DNA of 64,000 bases, taken from assembly GCA_036946625.1 (NCBI GenBank), contig JAQIIU010000003.1, forward strand, positions 1,935,001 through 1,999,000. The letters are read 5' to 3'. This document shows positions 9,294 through 18,112 of the stretch, one piece after another; position 1 is the first letter of the stretch; every line of letters starts with the position of its first letter. This stretch comes from Methylorubrum populi (GTDB lineage Bacteria; Pseudomonadota; Alphaproteobacteria; Rhizobiales; Beijerinckiaceae). Both the position numbers and the translations under genes were made by a program. The notes below the pieces were generated by a model. That model did no database searches. It saw nothing but the letters and a program-made list of their open reading frames with translations, and was not told the DNA's origin.

Positions 9294-9715
9294 GGACACC
9301 TCAGGAAGCTGATCGCGAAGCGGGTCTTGCGGCCGATCGGAGCGGCCGGTTTCGGCAGAGGGCGCGAGCCCGCATCATGGCACGGAAGCCCCGCGCCGCC
9401 ATGCGACTCTTTTCTGGCGAGCACGCCCCCGGACACGCCCTGTCTCGGCCGGCGGTGCGGCGTTTTCACGGCGCGGAGGACGGGCCGGGCTTCGGGCGGC
9501 TCGTCCGGAAGAAGGTCGAATCGAACGGTCGGCAGCCCGAACCGCGAAGCACGCTGAAAGAATAAACGGAAGATCTTTTCAATCGTAACGTGAAATAGAA
9601 CGGCCAACCTCAGTCAAACTGGAAAAAAATTACAACCCTCGTTGCGGTTAAAGAATTCATGATTATTATCCGGCAAGCTCTCCGGGAATGCGCCGCACGG
9701 TGGACACGAGGAACG
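9294..9715. promoter_or_regulatory. divergent region between dsbA-like and HD-GYP genes
   Basis: 422 bp upstream of two divergent genes. The right third (about 9560-9665) is clearly richer in A and T than its surroundings (runs such as AAAAAAATTAC near 9625) and is the likely promoter region of the HD-GYP gene. No specific operator was identified. The ORFs seen here look like non-coding translation. Confidence 0.4.
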
Positions 9716-10771
9716 ATGGATGCCGGTGTAATCGTCGTGGTGAGCGACCGGCCGGATCGAAGCCGGCCCCTCGTCGACGCCATCCGGTCGGTCGCCGAAT
9801 GTCGCGTGGTGGGCACCGGGGAGACCTGGGACCGGATCGTCTCCCTGCGCGGCGTGATCGCCGACATCACCCTGGGACGCCCGGAAGCCAAGCGCTGCCT
9901 GCGCCTGCTGGCGACCCGGCTCGGCGCAAACCGCACGCCCCTGATCTGCCTGACCCGCAGCAACGGGCAGGGCGCCTTCACGGAGGCGCGCAACCTCGGC
10001 GCCACCCTGTGCCTGTCGGCGCTCTCCGAGCCGCGCATGGTGGTGAGTTCGCTCGTGCGCGAGGTTTGGCCCGACAAGTCGGTGACCGACCTCGTCGTCA
10101 CCCGCGAGGCCGAACGGGCCGGCACGCTGATGACGCGGCTGTTCGCGTCCGCCCAGACGGGTGCCGTCGACATGCCGAGCGTCGAGCGGGGCATCGATCC
10201 GGTGCTCGACGCGATCCACGAGGGCGGCCTGTCGCGCTGGCTCGACGAGGTCTGGGCGCATGACGACGTGACCTTCCAGCACTGCCTGCTGGTTTCCGGC
10301 ACGGCCGCCGCCTTCGCCCAGAGCCTCCGCCTCTCGACGGCGGATCAGCAGCTCATGACCCGCGCCGCCCTGGTGCACGACGTCGGCAAGTCGCGCATCC
10401 CCCACGCCATCCTCAACAAGCCGGGCCCGCTCGACCACGACGAATGGGCGGTGATGAAGACCCACGCCTCGATCGGCCACGAGATCCTGAGCGCGTCGGG
10501 CGACTGCGATGCGGTGACGCTGGCGGTGACGCGCCACCACCACGAGATGCTCGACGGCTCCGGCTATCCGGACGGGCTCAGCGCCGACGCGATCGGCGAC
10601 CCCGTGCGGCTCCTGACGATCTGCGACATCTACGCGGCCCTGATCGAGCGGCGCCCCTACAAGACGCCGATGACGAGCCGCGACGCGCTCTCGATCCTGT
10701 CGAGCATGGACGGCAAGCTGGAGGGCGGCCTCGTGCAGGCCTTCGGCCGTGCCGTGCAGGGAACGCACTGA
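9716..10771 (+). CDS. HD-GYP domain phosphodiesterase
   Basis: Probable cyclic-di-GMP phosphodiesterase controlling motility or surface behaviour. The ATG at 9716 (CGAGGAACG just upstream) gives 351 residues; an upstream in-frame ATG at 9659 lacks a ribosome-binding site. Residues ~1-130 resemble a degenerate response-regulator receiver domain (VIVVVSDRPDRSRPLVDAI at the start) without a clear phospho-acceptor aspartate. The HD-GYP domain follows: HDVGKSRIP at about residue 221, then HHHEMLDGSGYPDGL with the GYP triplet near residue 283. Both the metal-binding HD and the GYP signature are intact, so catalysis is plausible. The TGA stop is the first three bases of a palindromic repeat beginning at 10769. 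Confidence 0.9.
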   Translation: MDAGVIVVVSDRPDRSRPLVDAIRSVAECRVVGTGETWDRIVSLRGVIADITLGRPEAKRCLRLLATRLGANRTPLICLTRSNGQGAFTEARNLGATLCLSALSEPRMVVSSLVREVWPDKSVTDLVVTREAERAGTLMTRLFASAQTGAVDMPSVERGIDPVLDAIHEGGLSRWLDEVWAHDDVTFQHCLLVSGTAAAFAQSLRLSTADQQLMTRAALVHDVGKSRIPHAILNKPGPLDHDEWAVMKTHASIGHEILSASGDCDAVTLAVTRHHHEMLDGSGYPDGLSADAIGDPVRLLTICDIYAALIERRPYKTPMTSRDALSILSSMDGKLEGGLVQAFGRAVQGTH

Positions 10772-10855
10772 TACCAAGCGGCGCCGATCCCAAACCGCAT
10801 CCCTTGGCGCGGGGGGCAGCCGACGATGCGTGATCCTCATCGCCGACTGGTATGA
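10769..10855. repeat. TGATACC-ended palindromic repeat
   Basis: An 87 bp element whose ends are imperfect inverted copies: TGATACCAAGCGGCG on the left, and on the right CGCCGACTGGTATGA, whose complement is TCATACCAGTCGGCG. It overlaps the stop codon of the HD-GYP gene. A related, longer element with TGATAC ends lies at 28526-28695. It could fold as a hairpin at the 3' end of the transcript. Confidence 0.6.
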
Positions 10856-11074
10856 GAGCCTGTTTGACTGCAGTGATCCCATCCCGACCCTCATCCTGAG
10901 GTGCCGCGTGAGCGGCCTCGAAGGATCCTCCAGATCCCGCGCGATCCCTGGAGCCCCCTTCGAGGCCTCCGCTCCGCTCCGGCACCTCAGGATGAGGGTT
11001 CAGGATGGGAGTAGGATCTTCCTCTCGCCTTGCCGTGGCCTGACGAAGACACGGCGGCCGGTCAAACAGGCTCT
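10854..11074. repeat. miniature inverted-repeat element, copy 1
   Basis: A 221 bp element bounded by the inverted termini GAGAGCCTGTTTGAC and GTCAAACAGGCTCT. Inside are long inverted arms: CCTCATCCTGAGGTGCC and its complement GGCACCTCAGGATGAGG flank a centre reading CTCGAAGGAT...CCTTCGAG. Copy 2 at 27692-27909 matches it in inverted orientation, including the asymmetric flanks between the terminal and internal arms (CAGTGATCCCATC on one side, GTGTCTTCG...ACGGCAAGGCGAGA on the other). There is no coding capacity, so it is a non-autonomous element or REP-like unit. It abuts the TGATACC palindrome. Confidence 0.8.
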
Positions 11075-11570
11075 GAGACGGATATCGCAGCCCGGCGTCG
11101 CAAGCCCGTCACGCGAACCATCGAGACCGTTTCGATCCGGAAAGCCGGTGCCTATGCCGTCGCGCTTCCTGGGCCGCTCCCTGTCGCCGACTCTCGCCTT
11201 GGTCTGCAGAACAACGGCATCGCCGCCGCCGCCCGCGTGACCGACACGCCGTGGCTCTCCGACAATCCGGCAACAAGAACGACGTGCGGCATCTCGGGCT
11301 CGCCGGCAGCGACCGTTTCTCCCGCCGGCTCGCCGACACCCGAGCGATCCGCGACGCCACGGCGATCGGGCGCGTCGGCGTCGAGGCGGCGTGGCAGCGG
11401 GACCCGTTCCGGCGCCAGGGCGCGGACATCCTCACGGACGTCGAGCACCGTCGATGCGGACATCTTCATCGGCCGGGCGCGGCCCTCCTGCCGGGCGTGC
11501 GGGGCGGTTGAGCGGGGCGCCGGCAGGGGCTACCTGCATCCGGGTCCCGTCTCTCCCGCAGGAGCCCCAC
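11075..11570. other. intergenic region with degenerate coding sequence
   Basis: 496 bp between the miniature element and the aminotransferase. Two adjacent plus-strand frames read protein-like in turn: roughly 11105-11270 (ETVSIRKAGAYAVALPG...) and then 11270-11465 (KNDVRHLGLAGSDRFSRRLAD...). This suggests one gene broken by a frameshift near 11270, where neither part has a good start or stop. I do not recognise the family. The last 60 bp contain the GGAG ribosome-binding site of the next gene. Confidence 0.3.
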
Positions 11571-12737
11571 TTGAGCCCCGACCCCGCTCTCTCGCGTCGC
11601 GCGCAGGCCGTGGCGCCCTTCCTGGCGATGGACGTGATGGCGGCGGCCGGCGCCCGCGAGCGGCGGGGGAAGGGCGTCGTCCACATGGAGGTCGGCCAGC
11701 CCTCGGCCCCGGCGCCCCGCGCGGTGATCGCGGCGGCGCAAGCCGCGCTCGCCGACGGGCGCATCCCCTACACGGAGGCACTCGGGCTTCCCGCCTTGCG
11801 CGAGCGCATCGCCCGGCACTACGCCGAGACCTACGGCGTCCGCCTGCCGCCCGAGCGCGTGGTGGTGACGACGGGCTCCTCGGCGGGCTTCGTCCTGGCC
11901 TTCCTCGCCCTGTTCGATGCCGGCGCCCGCATCGGCGTGCCGCGCCCCGGCTACCCGGCCTATGACGGCATCCTGCGCGCCCTCGACCTGATCCCGCAGC
12001 CGCTGACCCTGCGCGCCGAGGACCGCTACGCCCCGACCGGCGCGCTGGTGCGCGCGGTCCACGGCGCGAAAAGGAACCTCTCCGGCCTGCTGGTGATGAG
12101 CCCGGCCAACCCCTCCGGCACGGTGATCGAGCCCGCCCGCCTCGCCGAACTCTGCGCCACCGCCCGGAGCTTACGCCTGCCCTTCATCTCCGACGAGATC
12201 TACCACGGCCTCAGCTACGGCGTGCCGACGGCGACCGCGCTGCAATTCGACGAGCGCGCCGTCGTCATCAACTCCTTCTCGAAGTTCTACTGCATGACCG
12301 GCTGGCGGGTCGGCTGGATGGTGGTGCCGGAGGCGCTCGTGCGCGGGATCGAGCGGCTGGCGCAGAACCTCTACATCTCGGCCCCCACTCTCTCGCAGGT
12401 CGCGGCGCTGGCCGCCTTCGACACGCTCGACGAGATCGTCGCGATCCGCGAGGGCTATGCCCGCAATCGCGCCCTGCTCCTCGACGCGTTGCCGTCCCTG
12501 GGGTTCTCCGACATCCACCCGGCCGACGGCGCCTTCTACCTCTACGCCGACATCGCCCGACTCACGGACGACGCGAGCGCCTTCTGCCGCCGGATGCTCG
12601 ACGAGGCGGGCGTCGCCGCCACACCGGGCCTCGATTTCGACCCGGAGGAGGGCGGCCACCACATCCGCTTCTCCTTCGCCGGCTCGCAGGCGGACTGCGC
12701 CGAGGCGGTGGCGCGGCTGAAGGGGTGGCTGGGCTGA
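11571..12737 (+). CDS. PLP-dependent class I/II aminotransferase
   Basis: Fold-type I aminotransferase of the AspC/DapL-like superfamily, 388 residues, cytosolic. The start is the TTG at 11571, preceded by CAGGAG at good spacing; upstream in-frame ATGs extend into non-conserved, arginine-rich translation. Motifs: the substrate-side loop HMEVGQPSAPAP; the PLP phosphate cup VVTTGSSAGFVLAF; the NPSGTV asparagine loop (SPANPSGTVI); DEIYHGLSYG; and the PLP-binding lysine near residue 238 in NSFSKFYCMTGWRVGW. The C-terminal arginine is in HHIRFSFAGS. The substrate cannot be deduced from sequence. The decayed sulfatase lies just downstream on the other strand. Confidence 0.9.
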   Translation: MSPDPALSRRAQAVAPFLAMDVMAAAGARERRGKGVVHMEVGQPSAPAPRAVIAAAQAALADGRIPYTEALGLPALRERIARHYAETYGVRLPPERVVVTTGSSAGFVLAFLALFDAGARIGVPRPGYPAYDGILRALDLIPQPLTLRAEDRYAPTGALVRAVHGAKRNLSGLLVMSPANPSGTVIEPARLAELCATARSLRLPFISDEIYHGLSYGVPTATALQFDERAVVINSFSKFYCMTGWRVGWMVVPEALVRGIERLAQNLYISAPTLSQVAALAAFDTLDEIVAIREGYARNRALLLDALPSLGFSDIHPADGAFYLYADIARLTDDASAFCRRMLDEAGVAATPGLDFDPEEGGHHIRFSFAGSQADCAEAVARLKGWLG

Positions 12738-12782
12738 GGCTCGCCGGATCGGGCTCGTTCCCCTGCAAAGCGTCGGCGCGAA

Positions 12783-13271
12783 TCAGCGCGGCGCCTCCCC
12801 GGCGACGGCCGGCGCAGGCGGCGTGCGCGTCGGCGGCCGCACGCCGAAATGGTCGGCGAGCTGGCCCCCGTTGTAGGTCTCGGAGAAGCCGTCCGGCTTC
12901 TCCGGCAGCATGGTCTCGTTCCAGGCCTGCCAAGCGGCCTGGAGGCGGGCGAAATCCTCCGGCCGGCGGCTCTTCAGATTCGCCCGTTCCAGGGGATCGG
13001 CGGCGACGTCGAACAGGAAGGTGGCCGAGCAGACCGGCGAGTTGGCGTAGCCTTGCGTGAAGCGGATGCCTCGTGCCGCGATCCAGTCGGCATGCGGGGT
13101 CGCGAGATCCGGCCGGCCGTAGCAGCCGATATCGGCCTAGCCGAGATCGTCCGCCATGATGAAGACGATGTTGGGTCGCGCCGCCGCCCGCGCCTCTCGC
13201 CCCACGGCCATCACCGCCGCCGTGCCGGCCGCCGCACTCCGCAGCACCCGCCTGCGCGTCACGTTTGCCAT
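12783..13271 (-). pseudogene. sulfatase (alkaline phosphatase superfamily), decayed
   Basis: Remnant of an exported sulfatase. From the ATG at 13271 it has a twin-arginine-like leader (RRRVLRSAAAGTAA), then PNIVFIMADDLG, the metal-binding start of sulfatases. A TAG at 13137-13139 interrupts it, after which the same frame resumes with ADIGCYGRPDLATPHADWIAARG and GYANSPVCSAT, the beginning of the formylglycine motif C-x-A-x-R. Immediately afterwards the frame jumps to C-terminal family sequence (FLFDVAADPLERANLKSR...). An in-frame deletion has therefore removed about 300 residues, including the motif arginine. About 160 codons remain of an expected ~450. Nonsense plus deletion make it non-functional. 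Confidence 0.85.
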
Positions 13272-13491
13272 GGGGTCCGCCGTCGTTTCGGGGGGCCTGT
13301 AAACCAATCGATGGTGGATGGCAGCCGCGCGGCCTGTCAATTCCAGGGCTTCTGTCAGCGCCGCATCCGGCCTTTCCCGAAAGCCGGCGTGGTGCAGACT
13401 TGTCCTTCGGGTGCCGGCGAGCCCCCGGATATGCGAAGCGGGGCCCGGCAGAACCGGGCCCCGTCTCGATCGCGGAGCGTGCGCCGGCCCC

Positions 13492-16461
13492 TCACTCTCC
13501 CGTCAGCGCCGCCTTGGTGCGCGACCACCAGCCGGCTCGCTTGGGACGGTTCGGGTCCGGCGGCGTCAGCACCACCGCGACGGGCTCCGGCGCGGGCGCC
13601 GCCGCCTCGGTCGCGGCGAAGGACTCGGCCAGGATCGGCTCGGCCTCCGGCGCGGGCACGACCGGCGGCGGCTCGGCCGCGCTGCCGTTCTCGGCGGCGA
13701 GCGAGACCATGCTCACGTCGGCGCCGCTGACCGGCTCCTCGGGGCCGACCGGCAGGACGTCGGAGGCGGTCTCCTCGGGATGCGCCTCCGCGGCCAGCGG
13801 CTCGCCGGCCTCGTCATCCTGCTGGCCATTGCGCTCGTTCCGGCCACGCCCCCTTCCGCCCCGGCGTCCGCGGCGGCGGCGGCGTCCGTTGCCCTCGGCG
13901 TCGTCGCCGTTGGCCTCGACGGCCTCGGAGGCGGTCTCGTCCCGCTCGGCCACGGCGCCCACACCCTCCTCGGCCGCCTCGGCCTCAGGCGAATCGTCGC
14001 CGTCGTCCTCGGTGTCCGCGCCATCCTCGGACCCGTTCTCGTCCTGCGCGCGGGCCTCGCCCTCGCCGGAGGCGCGCCCGCCGCGACGGCGGCGGCGACG
14101 GCGGCGGCGACCGCCGCCCTCCTCGGACGATGCCCCGGCCGAGCGCTCCTCGGAGGCGCCCTCCGCCTCGACATCCTCGCCGGCCTGGGCCTCTTCGCTC
14201 TCCTGAGCCTCGGCCTCGTCCTCGAACTCCTCGGCCTCGTAGACCGGCGAGATCGCCACCGCGCGCACGCCCGTCACCGGGCCCTCGTGCTTCACCGCCG
14301 GCTCGCCGCGGTCGAGCTGGAACGCGGAGGTCGCCGCCAGCCGCTCGTCGGCGGAGATGGTGATCGCCACCGAGAAGCGCAGTTCGAGGTCGTGCAGGTG
14401 CGCCCGCTTCTGGTTGAGGATGTAGAGCGCCACCTCGGTGCGGGTGCGCAGCACGAGGTTGTGGCTCGACGACTTGAGCAGCGCCTCCTCGATCGAGCGC
14501 AGGATGTGCAGGGCCACCGAGGAGGTCGCCCGCACGAAGCCTGAGCCGCCGCAATGGGCGCAGGGGATGGACGAGGATTCGAGCACGCCGGTGCGGATGC
14601 GCTGGCGGCTCATCTCCAGGAGGCCGAAGGGCGAGATCCGCCCGACCTGGATGCGCGCCCGGTCGTTCTTGAGCGCCTCGTTGAGGCGCTTCTCGACCGC
14701 CCGGTTGTTGCGCTTCTCCTCCATGTCGATGAAGTCGATCACGACGAGGCCGGCCAGATCCCGCAGGCGCACCTGCCGGGCGACTTCTTCCGCCGCTTCG
14801 AGGTTCGTCTTGAGCGCGGTGTCCTCGATGTCGTGCTCGCGGGTGGCGCGGCCGGAGTTCACGTCGATCGAGACCAGCGCCTCGGTCGGGTTGATGACGA
14901 GGTAGCCGCCCGAGCGCAGGGCCACGTGGGTCGAGAACATCGCGTCGAGCTGCTGCTCGACGCCGTAGCGGGCGAAGATCGGCGTCGGGTCGCGGTAGGG
15001 CTTCACCACCTTGGACTGGCCGGGCATCAGCATCCGCATGAAGTCCTTGGCCTCGCGGTAGGCATCCTCGCCGGAGACCAGAACCTCGTCGAGATCCTTG
15101 TTGTAGAGGTCGCGGATCGCCCGCTTGATCAGCGAGCCCTCCTCGTAGACGAGCGCCGGGGCGGTCGAGGACAGCGTCAGTTCGCGCACGCTCTCCCACA
15201 GGCGCATCAGGTACTCGAAGTCGCGCTTGATCTCGGGCTTGGTGCGCGAGGCACCGGCCGTGCGCAGGATGATCCCCATCCCCTCCGGCACGTCGAGGTC
15301 GGCCACGACCTCCTTCAGGCGCTTGCGGTCGGCCGCGCTCGTGATCTTGCGGGAGATGCCGCCGCCGCGGCCGGTGTTCGGCATCAGCACCGAGTAGCGG
15401 CCGGCCAGCGACAGGTAGGTGGTCAGCGCCGCTCCCTTGGTGCCGCGCTCTTCCTTCACGACCTGGACCAGGATGATCTGGCGGCGCTTGATCACCTCCT
15501 GGATCTTGTAGTGGCGGCGATAGGCGCGCGGGCGCTCGGGGATCTCGGCGAGCGCGTCGCCCGAACCGCCGACCTGCGCGACCCGCCCCTCGCCGTCCTC
15601 GGATTCCTCGTCCTCTTCCTCGTCGTCGGAGTCTTCGTCGTCCGACCCGTCGTCGTCGTCATCCTCGTCGTCGGACTCGTCATCCTCGGGCTCGTCGTCG
15701 GAGTCCTCGTCGGTTTCCTCGGCCTCGGAGACCGAGGCGGTGGCGGCGACGGGCTGCGGTTCGACCGTCTCGACGGCCTCGGAGGCTTCCGCGGCCTCGA
15801 CCGGCGGGTTGGGCGCCTCGGAGATCGCGGCGATGTCGGAGGGCTCGACCGCGGCGGCTTCTTCCGCGGGAGCGGACGCGGCGGGCGGGTTCTCTCCGGC
15901 GACCGCGGCGGGCGCCAGCGCCGCCTCGGGCAGGCTCGCGGAGGCGTCGCCGCCGGCCTCGACCGGAGCGGATCCGCCCTCGGACGGCTCGGCCGCCTCC
16001 GGCCGGCCCTCGACCGGCACCGCCTCCTCGGACGAGCCCGTCTCCTCGGAGGCCGCGTCCTGCGACGTCACGGTGTCGTCGCCCCGCGCGCCGCGGGCCT
16101 CGGCCCGTCGCCCGCGTGAGCGGCGGCTCCGCGGCGGACGGCGCTCCTCGCGCTCGCGGTGCTCCTCCTCCTCGCGCGCCTCGGCCTCGATCAGCGCGAG
16201 GCGATCGGCCATCGGGATCTGGTAGTAGTCGGGGTGGATCTCGTTGAAGGCGAGGAAGCCGTGGCGGTTGCCGCCGTACTCGACGAAGGCCGCCTGGAGC
16301 GAGGGCTCCACGCGGGTGACCTTGGCGAGGTAGATGTTGCCCCTCAGAGGCCGGCGGTTGGCCGCCTCGAAATCGAACTCCTCGACCCGGGAGCCTTGGA
16401 CGGTGACGACCCGGGTCTCCTCCGGATGCGTCGCATCGATGAGCATCTTGTTGTTGGCCAT
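13492..16461 (-). CDS. rne: ribonuclease E
   Basis: Essential endoribonuclease for mRNA decay and rRNA/tRNA processing, and the likely degradosome scaffold. It has 989 residues. The N-terminus MANNKMLIDATHPEETRVV and S1 half (GNIYLAKVTRVEPSLQAAFVEYG) are followed by a large acidic insertion (about residues 95-325, with a run rich in D and E), as in alphaproteobacterial RNase E. The S1 domain then resumes (KRRQIILVQVVKEERGTKGAALT). Catalytic metal ligands fit D533 and N535 in SIDVNSGR and D576 in VIDFIDMEEKRN. The Zn-link is CAHC at 634-637. The C-terminal ~300 residues are low-complexity, with alternating acidic and arginine-rich blocks that probably bind RNA or partner proteins. Confidence 0.95.
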   Translation of the reverse strand: MANNKMLIDATHPEETRVVTVQGSRVEEFDFEAANRRPLRGNIYLAKVTRVEPSLQAAFVEYGGNRHGFLAFNEIHPDYYQIPMADRLALIEAEAREEEEHREREERRPPRSRRSRGRRAEARGARGDDTVTSQDAASEETGSSEEAVPVEGRPEAAEPSEGGSAPVEAGGDASASLPEAALAPAAVAGENPPAASAPAEEAAAVEPSDIAAISEAPNPPVEAAEASEAVETVEPQPVAATASVSEAEETDEDSDDEPEDDESDDEDDDDDGSDDEDSDDEEEDEESEDGEGRVAQVGGSGDALAEIPERPRAYRRHYKIQEVIKRRQIILVQVVKEERGTKGAALTTYLSLAGRYSVLMPNTGRGGGISRKITSAADRKRLKEVVADLDVPEGMGIILRTAGASRTKPEIKRDFEYLMRLWESVRELTLSSTAPALVYEEGSLIKRAIRDLYNKDLDEVLVSGEDAYREAKDFMRMLMPGQSKVVKPYRDPTPIFARYGVEQQLDAMFSTHVALRSGGYLVINPTEALVSIDVNSGRATREHDIEDTALKTNLEAAEEVARQVRLRDLAGLVVIDFIDMEEKRNNRAVEKRLNEALKNDRARIQVGRISPFGLLEMSRQRIRTGVLESSSIPCAHCGGSGFVRATSSVALHILRSIEEALLKSSSHNLVLRTRTEVALYILNQKRAHLHDLELRFSVAITISADERLAATSAFQLDRGEPAVKHEGPVTGVRAVAISPVYEAEEFEDEAEAQESEEAQAGEDVEAEGASEERSAGASSEEGGGRRRRRRRRRGGRASGEGEARAQDENGSEDGADTEDDGDDSPEAEAAEEGVGAVAERDETASEAVEANGDDAEGNGRRRRRGRRGGRGRGRNERNGQQDDEAGEPLAAEAHPEETASDVLPVGPEEPVSGADVSMVSLAAENGSAAEPPPVVPAPEAEPILAESFAATEAAAPAPEPVAVVLTPPDPNRPKRAGWWSRTKAALTGE

Positions 16462-17077
16462 GACGAACTTTCGGTCATGGCGGCCGACGTCGTTCTCCTC
16501 ACGCGTGAGCCGCGCGGTCCCGGCGGGGTCTTCCCCGGCCCTGAGGCCGGCGGGGAAAGGACACGCGCCGGCCTCGTCGCCGAGGCTGCGGGGAGGGGAT
16601 TGCCGTCAACCGCCTTCCGGCGCCGGGCATCGGCGCGCTGGGGGTTGAACAGGGCCGGGGCGACGGAAGGGGCGGGGCGACGCGAAAACCGCGCGCCTTC
16701 GGCACGAGCTGCGGCAACCGATGCTGTGCGTCCTCCCATCCTGATCCGGCCTCGCGAAGATGGTGGGCCGTATGAGCGGCCCGTGCAGAGTTCATGGGCG
16801 CGGCCGACCCGCAACGATCGGGAGGCCGCGAATGCCGTGACACCCGCCCGGATGCCGGGAGACGCCGACTGACGCTGCCAATTCGAGCGAGGAGGGCGCC
16901 GACATGCCCCGGGCGCGCCCGAGGGCCGCCGAAGCGCCAACCCGGGAATGGGGTCGATATCATTACAGAGTGTCGCGGGAGAATTGCAAGGGTTCCGTGA
17001 TATCGGCCGCCGGGCCCGCGTGACGGAAGCGGCCCGGTGTTCACGTCGCTCCCGCCGCGAACCGGATGCCGCCCCGT
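16462..17077. promoter_or_regulatory. rne upstream region / probable long leader
   Basis: About 600 bp upstream of rne with no recognised gene. Just ahead of the ATG (16500-16570) is a GC-rich segment able to form hairpins (CCCGGCGGGG...CCCCGGCC and GGCCGGCGGGG). Long structured leaders that mediate feedback by RNase E on its own mRNA are known in enterobacteria; I only infer that this may be similar. A less GC-rich patch near 16950-16985 could hold a promoter. Confidence 0.35.
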
Positions 17078-17213
17078 CGGCTTGAAGGAAGCGGAAGAGC
17101 CCGCACCACGGGATGTCGTCGTTGTTGCAGACGTTGGCGATCCAGCCACCGAGCTTTTGCGCCCAGCCGATGACGGCGTTCGGCTTGGCGCCGGGGATCT
17201 CGCGGGGACCCAT
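17078..17213 (-). pseudogene. fragment of TIGR02594-type (NlpC/P60-like) phage endolysin
   Basis: About 45 codons from the ATG at 17213 read MGPREIPGAKPNAVIGWAQ and then KLGGWIANV...DDIPWCGLF. This is the N-terminal pattern of TIGR02594 proteins (EIPG, then a PWC motif carrying the catalytic cysteine), common in phages and gene-transfer agents. After GLF the frame turns into unrelated basic sequence, so the rest of the domain, with its catalytic histidine, is lost. A stop lies directly upstream of the ATG. It is most simply the scar of a prophage next to tRNA-Asn. Confidence 0.6.
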
Positions 17214-17327
17214 TCAGGCGCCCGGCCCCGTGGAGCCAGAGCTTCGGCAACGGGTTCCGCGGAGCCTGCGTGCCGGGGCGAGCGCATGGCCTCCGCAAGG
17301 CGGGGGTGCGACGGGCGACCGAGAGCG

Positions 17328-17460
17328 GCGCGACGAGGCCGAATTGAACGCGTGGTTCGGCTGGGCGGACGGCAGCCGGGAGAGCGCGATCTGCGTGCGC
17401 GGCGCCAACCGGGCAAAGCGCGCGGAGCGGATCGCCGGGCGCTGGAACGACGACGCTATC
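17328..17460 (+). pseudogene. C-terminal fragment of a tyrosine-type phage integrase
   Basis: A short frame reads DEAELNAWFGWADGSRESA followed by ICVRGANRAKRAERIAGRWN. This resembles the last 35-40 residues of phage integrases, where GW is followed by the catalytic-tyrosine helix and then a basic helix (typically YTRAANRKRLAE). The position of the catalytic tyrosine is occupied by C (ICVRGANR), and nothing upstream encodes the rest. It ends about 70 bp from the 3' end of tRNA-Asn, a usual attachment site, which supports the reading as an integration scar. Confidence 0.5.
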
Positions 17461-17530
17461 CCCGCACCGTCCGACCCGGCGCGAGGCTCGGCGCAAAAGG
17501 CGCAACGTTCACAAGATGTTAGAAAATTGT

Positions 17531-17606
17531 TGGCTCCCCGAGCAGGACTCGAACCTGCGACAAAGCGATTAACAGTCGCTTGCTCTACCAACTGAGCTAT
17601 CGGGGA
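17531..17606 (-). tRNA. tRNA-Asn (GUU)
   Basis: A complete 76 nt cloverleaf on the minus strand: acceptor TCCCCGA pairing with TCGGGGA, D-arm AGCTCAGTTGGTAGAGCA, anticodon arm GCGACTGTTAATCGC with anticodon GTT, T-arm GCAGGTTCGAGTCCTGC, discriminator G and encoded CCA (17531-17533). Confidence 0.96.
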
Positions 17607-17852
17607 TCACCCGGCCGCCTCGGCGGCGCTGGCGGGTCATTAGCCTTCGCCGGTTGCCGGCGCAAGGGTGCTTTCGCAGGTTTTTGCGGGTTCCCGGGCC
17701 GCGGTTGCGGATCGATCCCCGGAATGGGCGTCCGGGCCACGGCCGATGCCGAACTTGCGACAAGACCGTTGCCGAGCGGGCAAAGCCTCTGCTAGAGACG
17801 CCTCGCTCCGGGGCCGCCGCCCGGCCCGGAGCGTCGCGCACGGCGCGGTCGA

Positions 17853-17926
17853 GGCCTCGTGGCGGAGTGGTTACGCAGAGGACTGCAAATCCTTGCACCC
17901 CGGTTCGATTCCGGGCGAGGCCTCCA
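17853..17926 (+). tRNA. tRNA-Cys (GCA)
   Basis: A complete 74 nt cloverleaf: acceptor GGCCTCG paired with CGAGGCC, anticodon stem AGGACTGCAAATCCT with anticodon GCA at 17885-17887, T-arm CCCGGTTCGATTCCGGG, discriminator T and encoded CCA ending at 17926. Confidence 0.95.
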
Positions 17927-18112
17927 AATTTCCCAAGTCCCGGAAGCATCCCCGATCGAGCGATCGATTCCCGTCATGACGGGACGGAGCAGGGCTGTCG
18001 CGAGCCTTGCAATTCGCAGAACGATCCACGACAACCCGTCCCGCTCGGGCCGGCGCCGCTCGACGGGCGGGCGCAGGAACGGTCAGGCGCGGCGGCAAGG
18101 AATGGACGGCTC

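Noticed and set aside
14554..16119. Plus-strand open frame of 521 codons
   Set aside because: It is antisense to rne and mirrors its acidic insertion and catalytic domain. The opposing frame contains all RNase E motifs.
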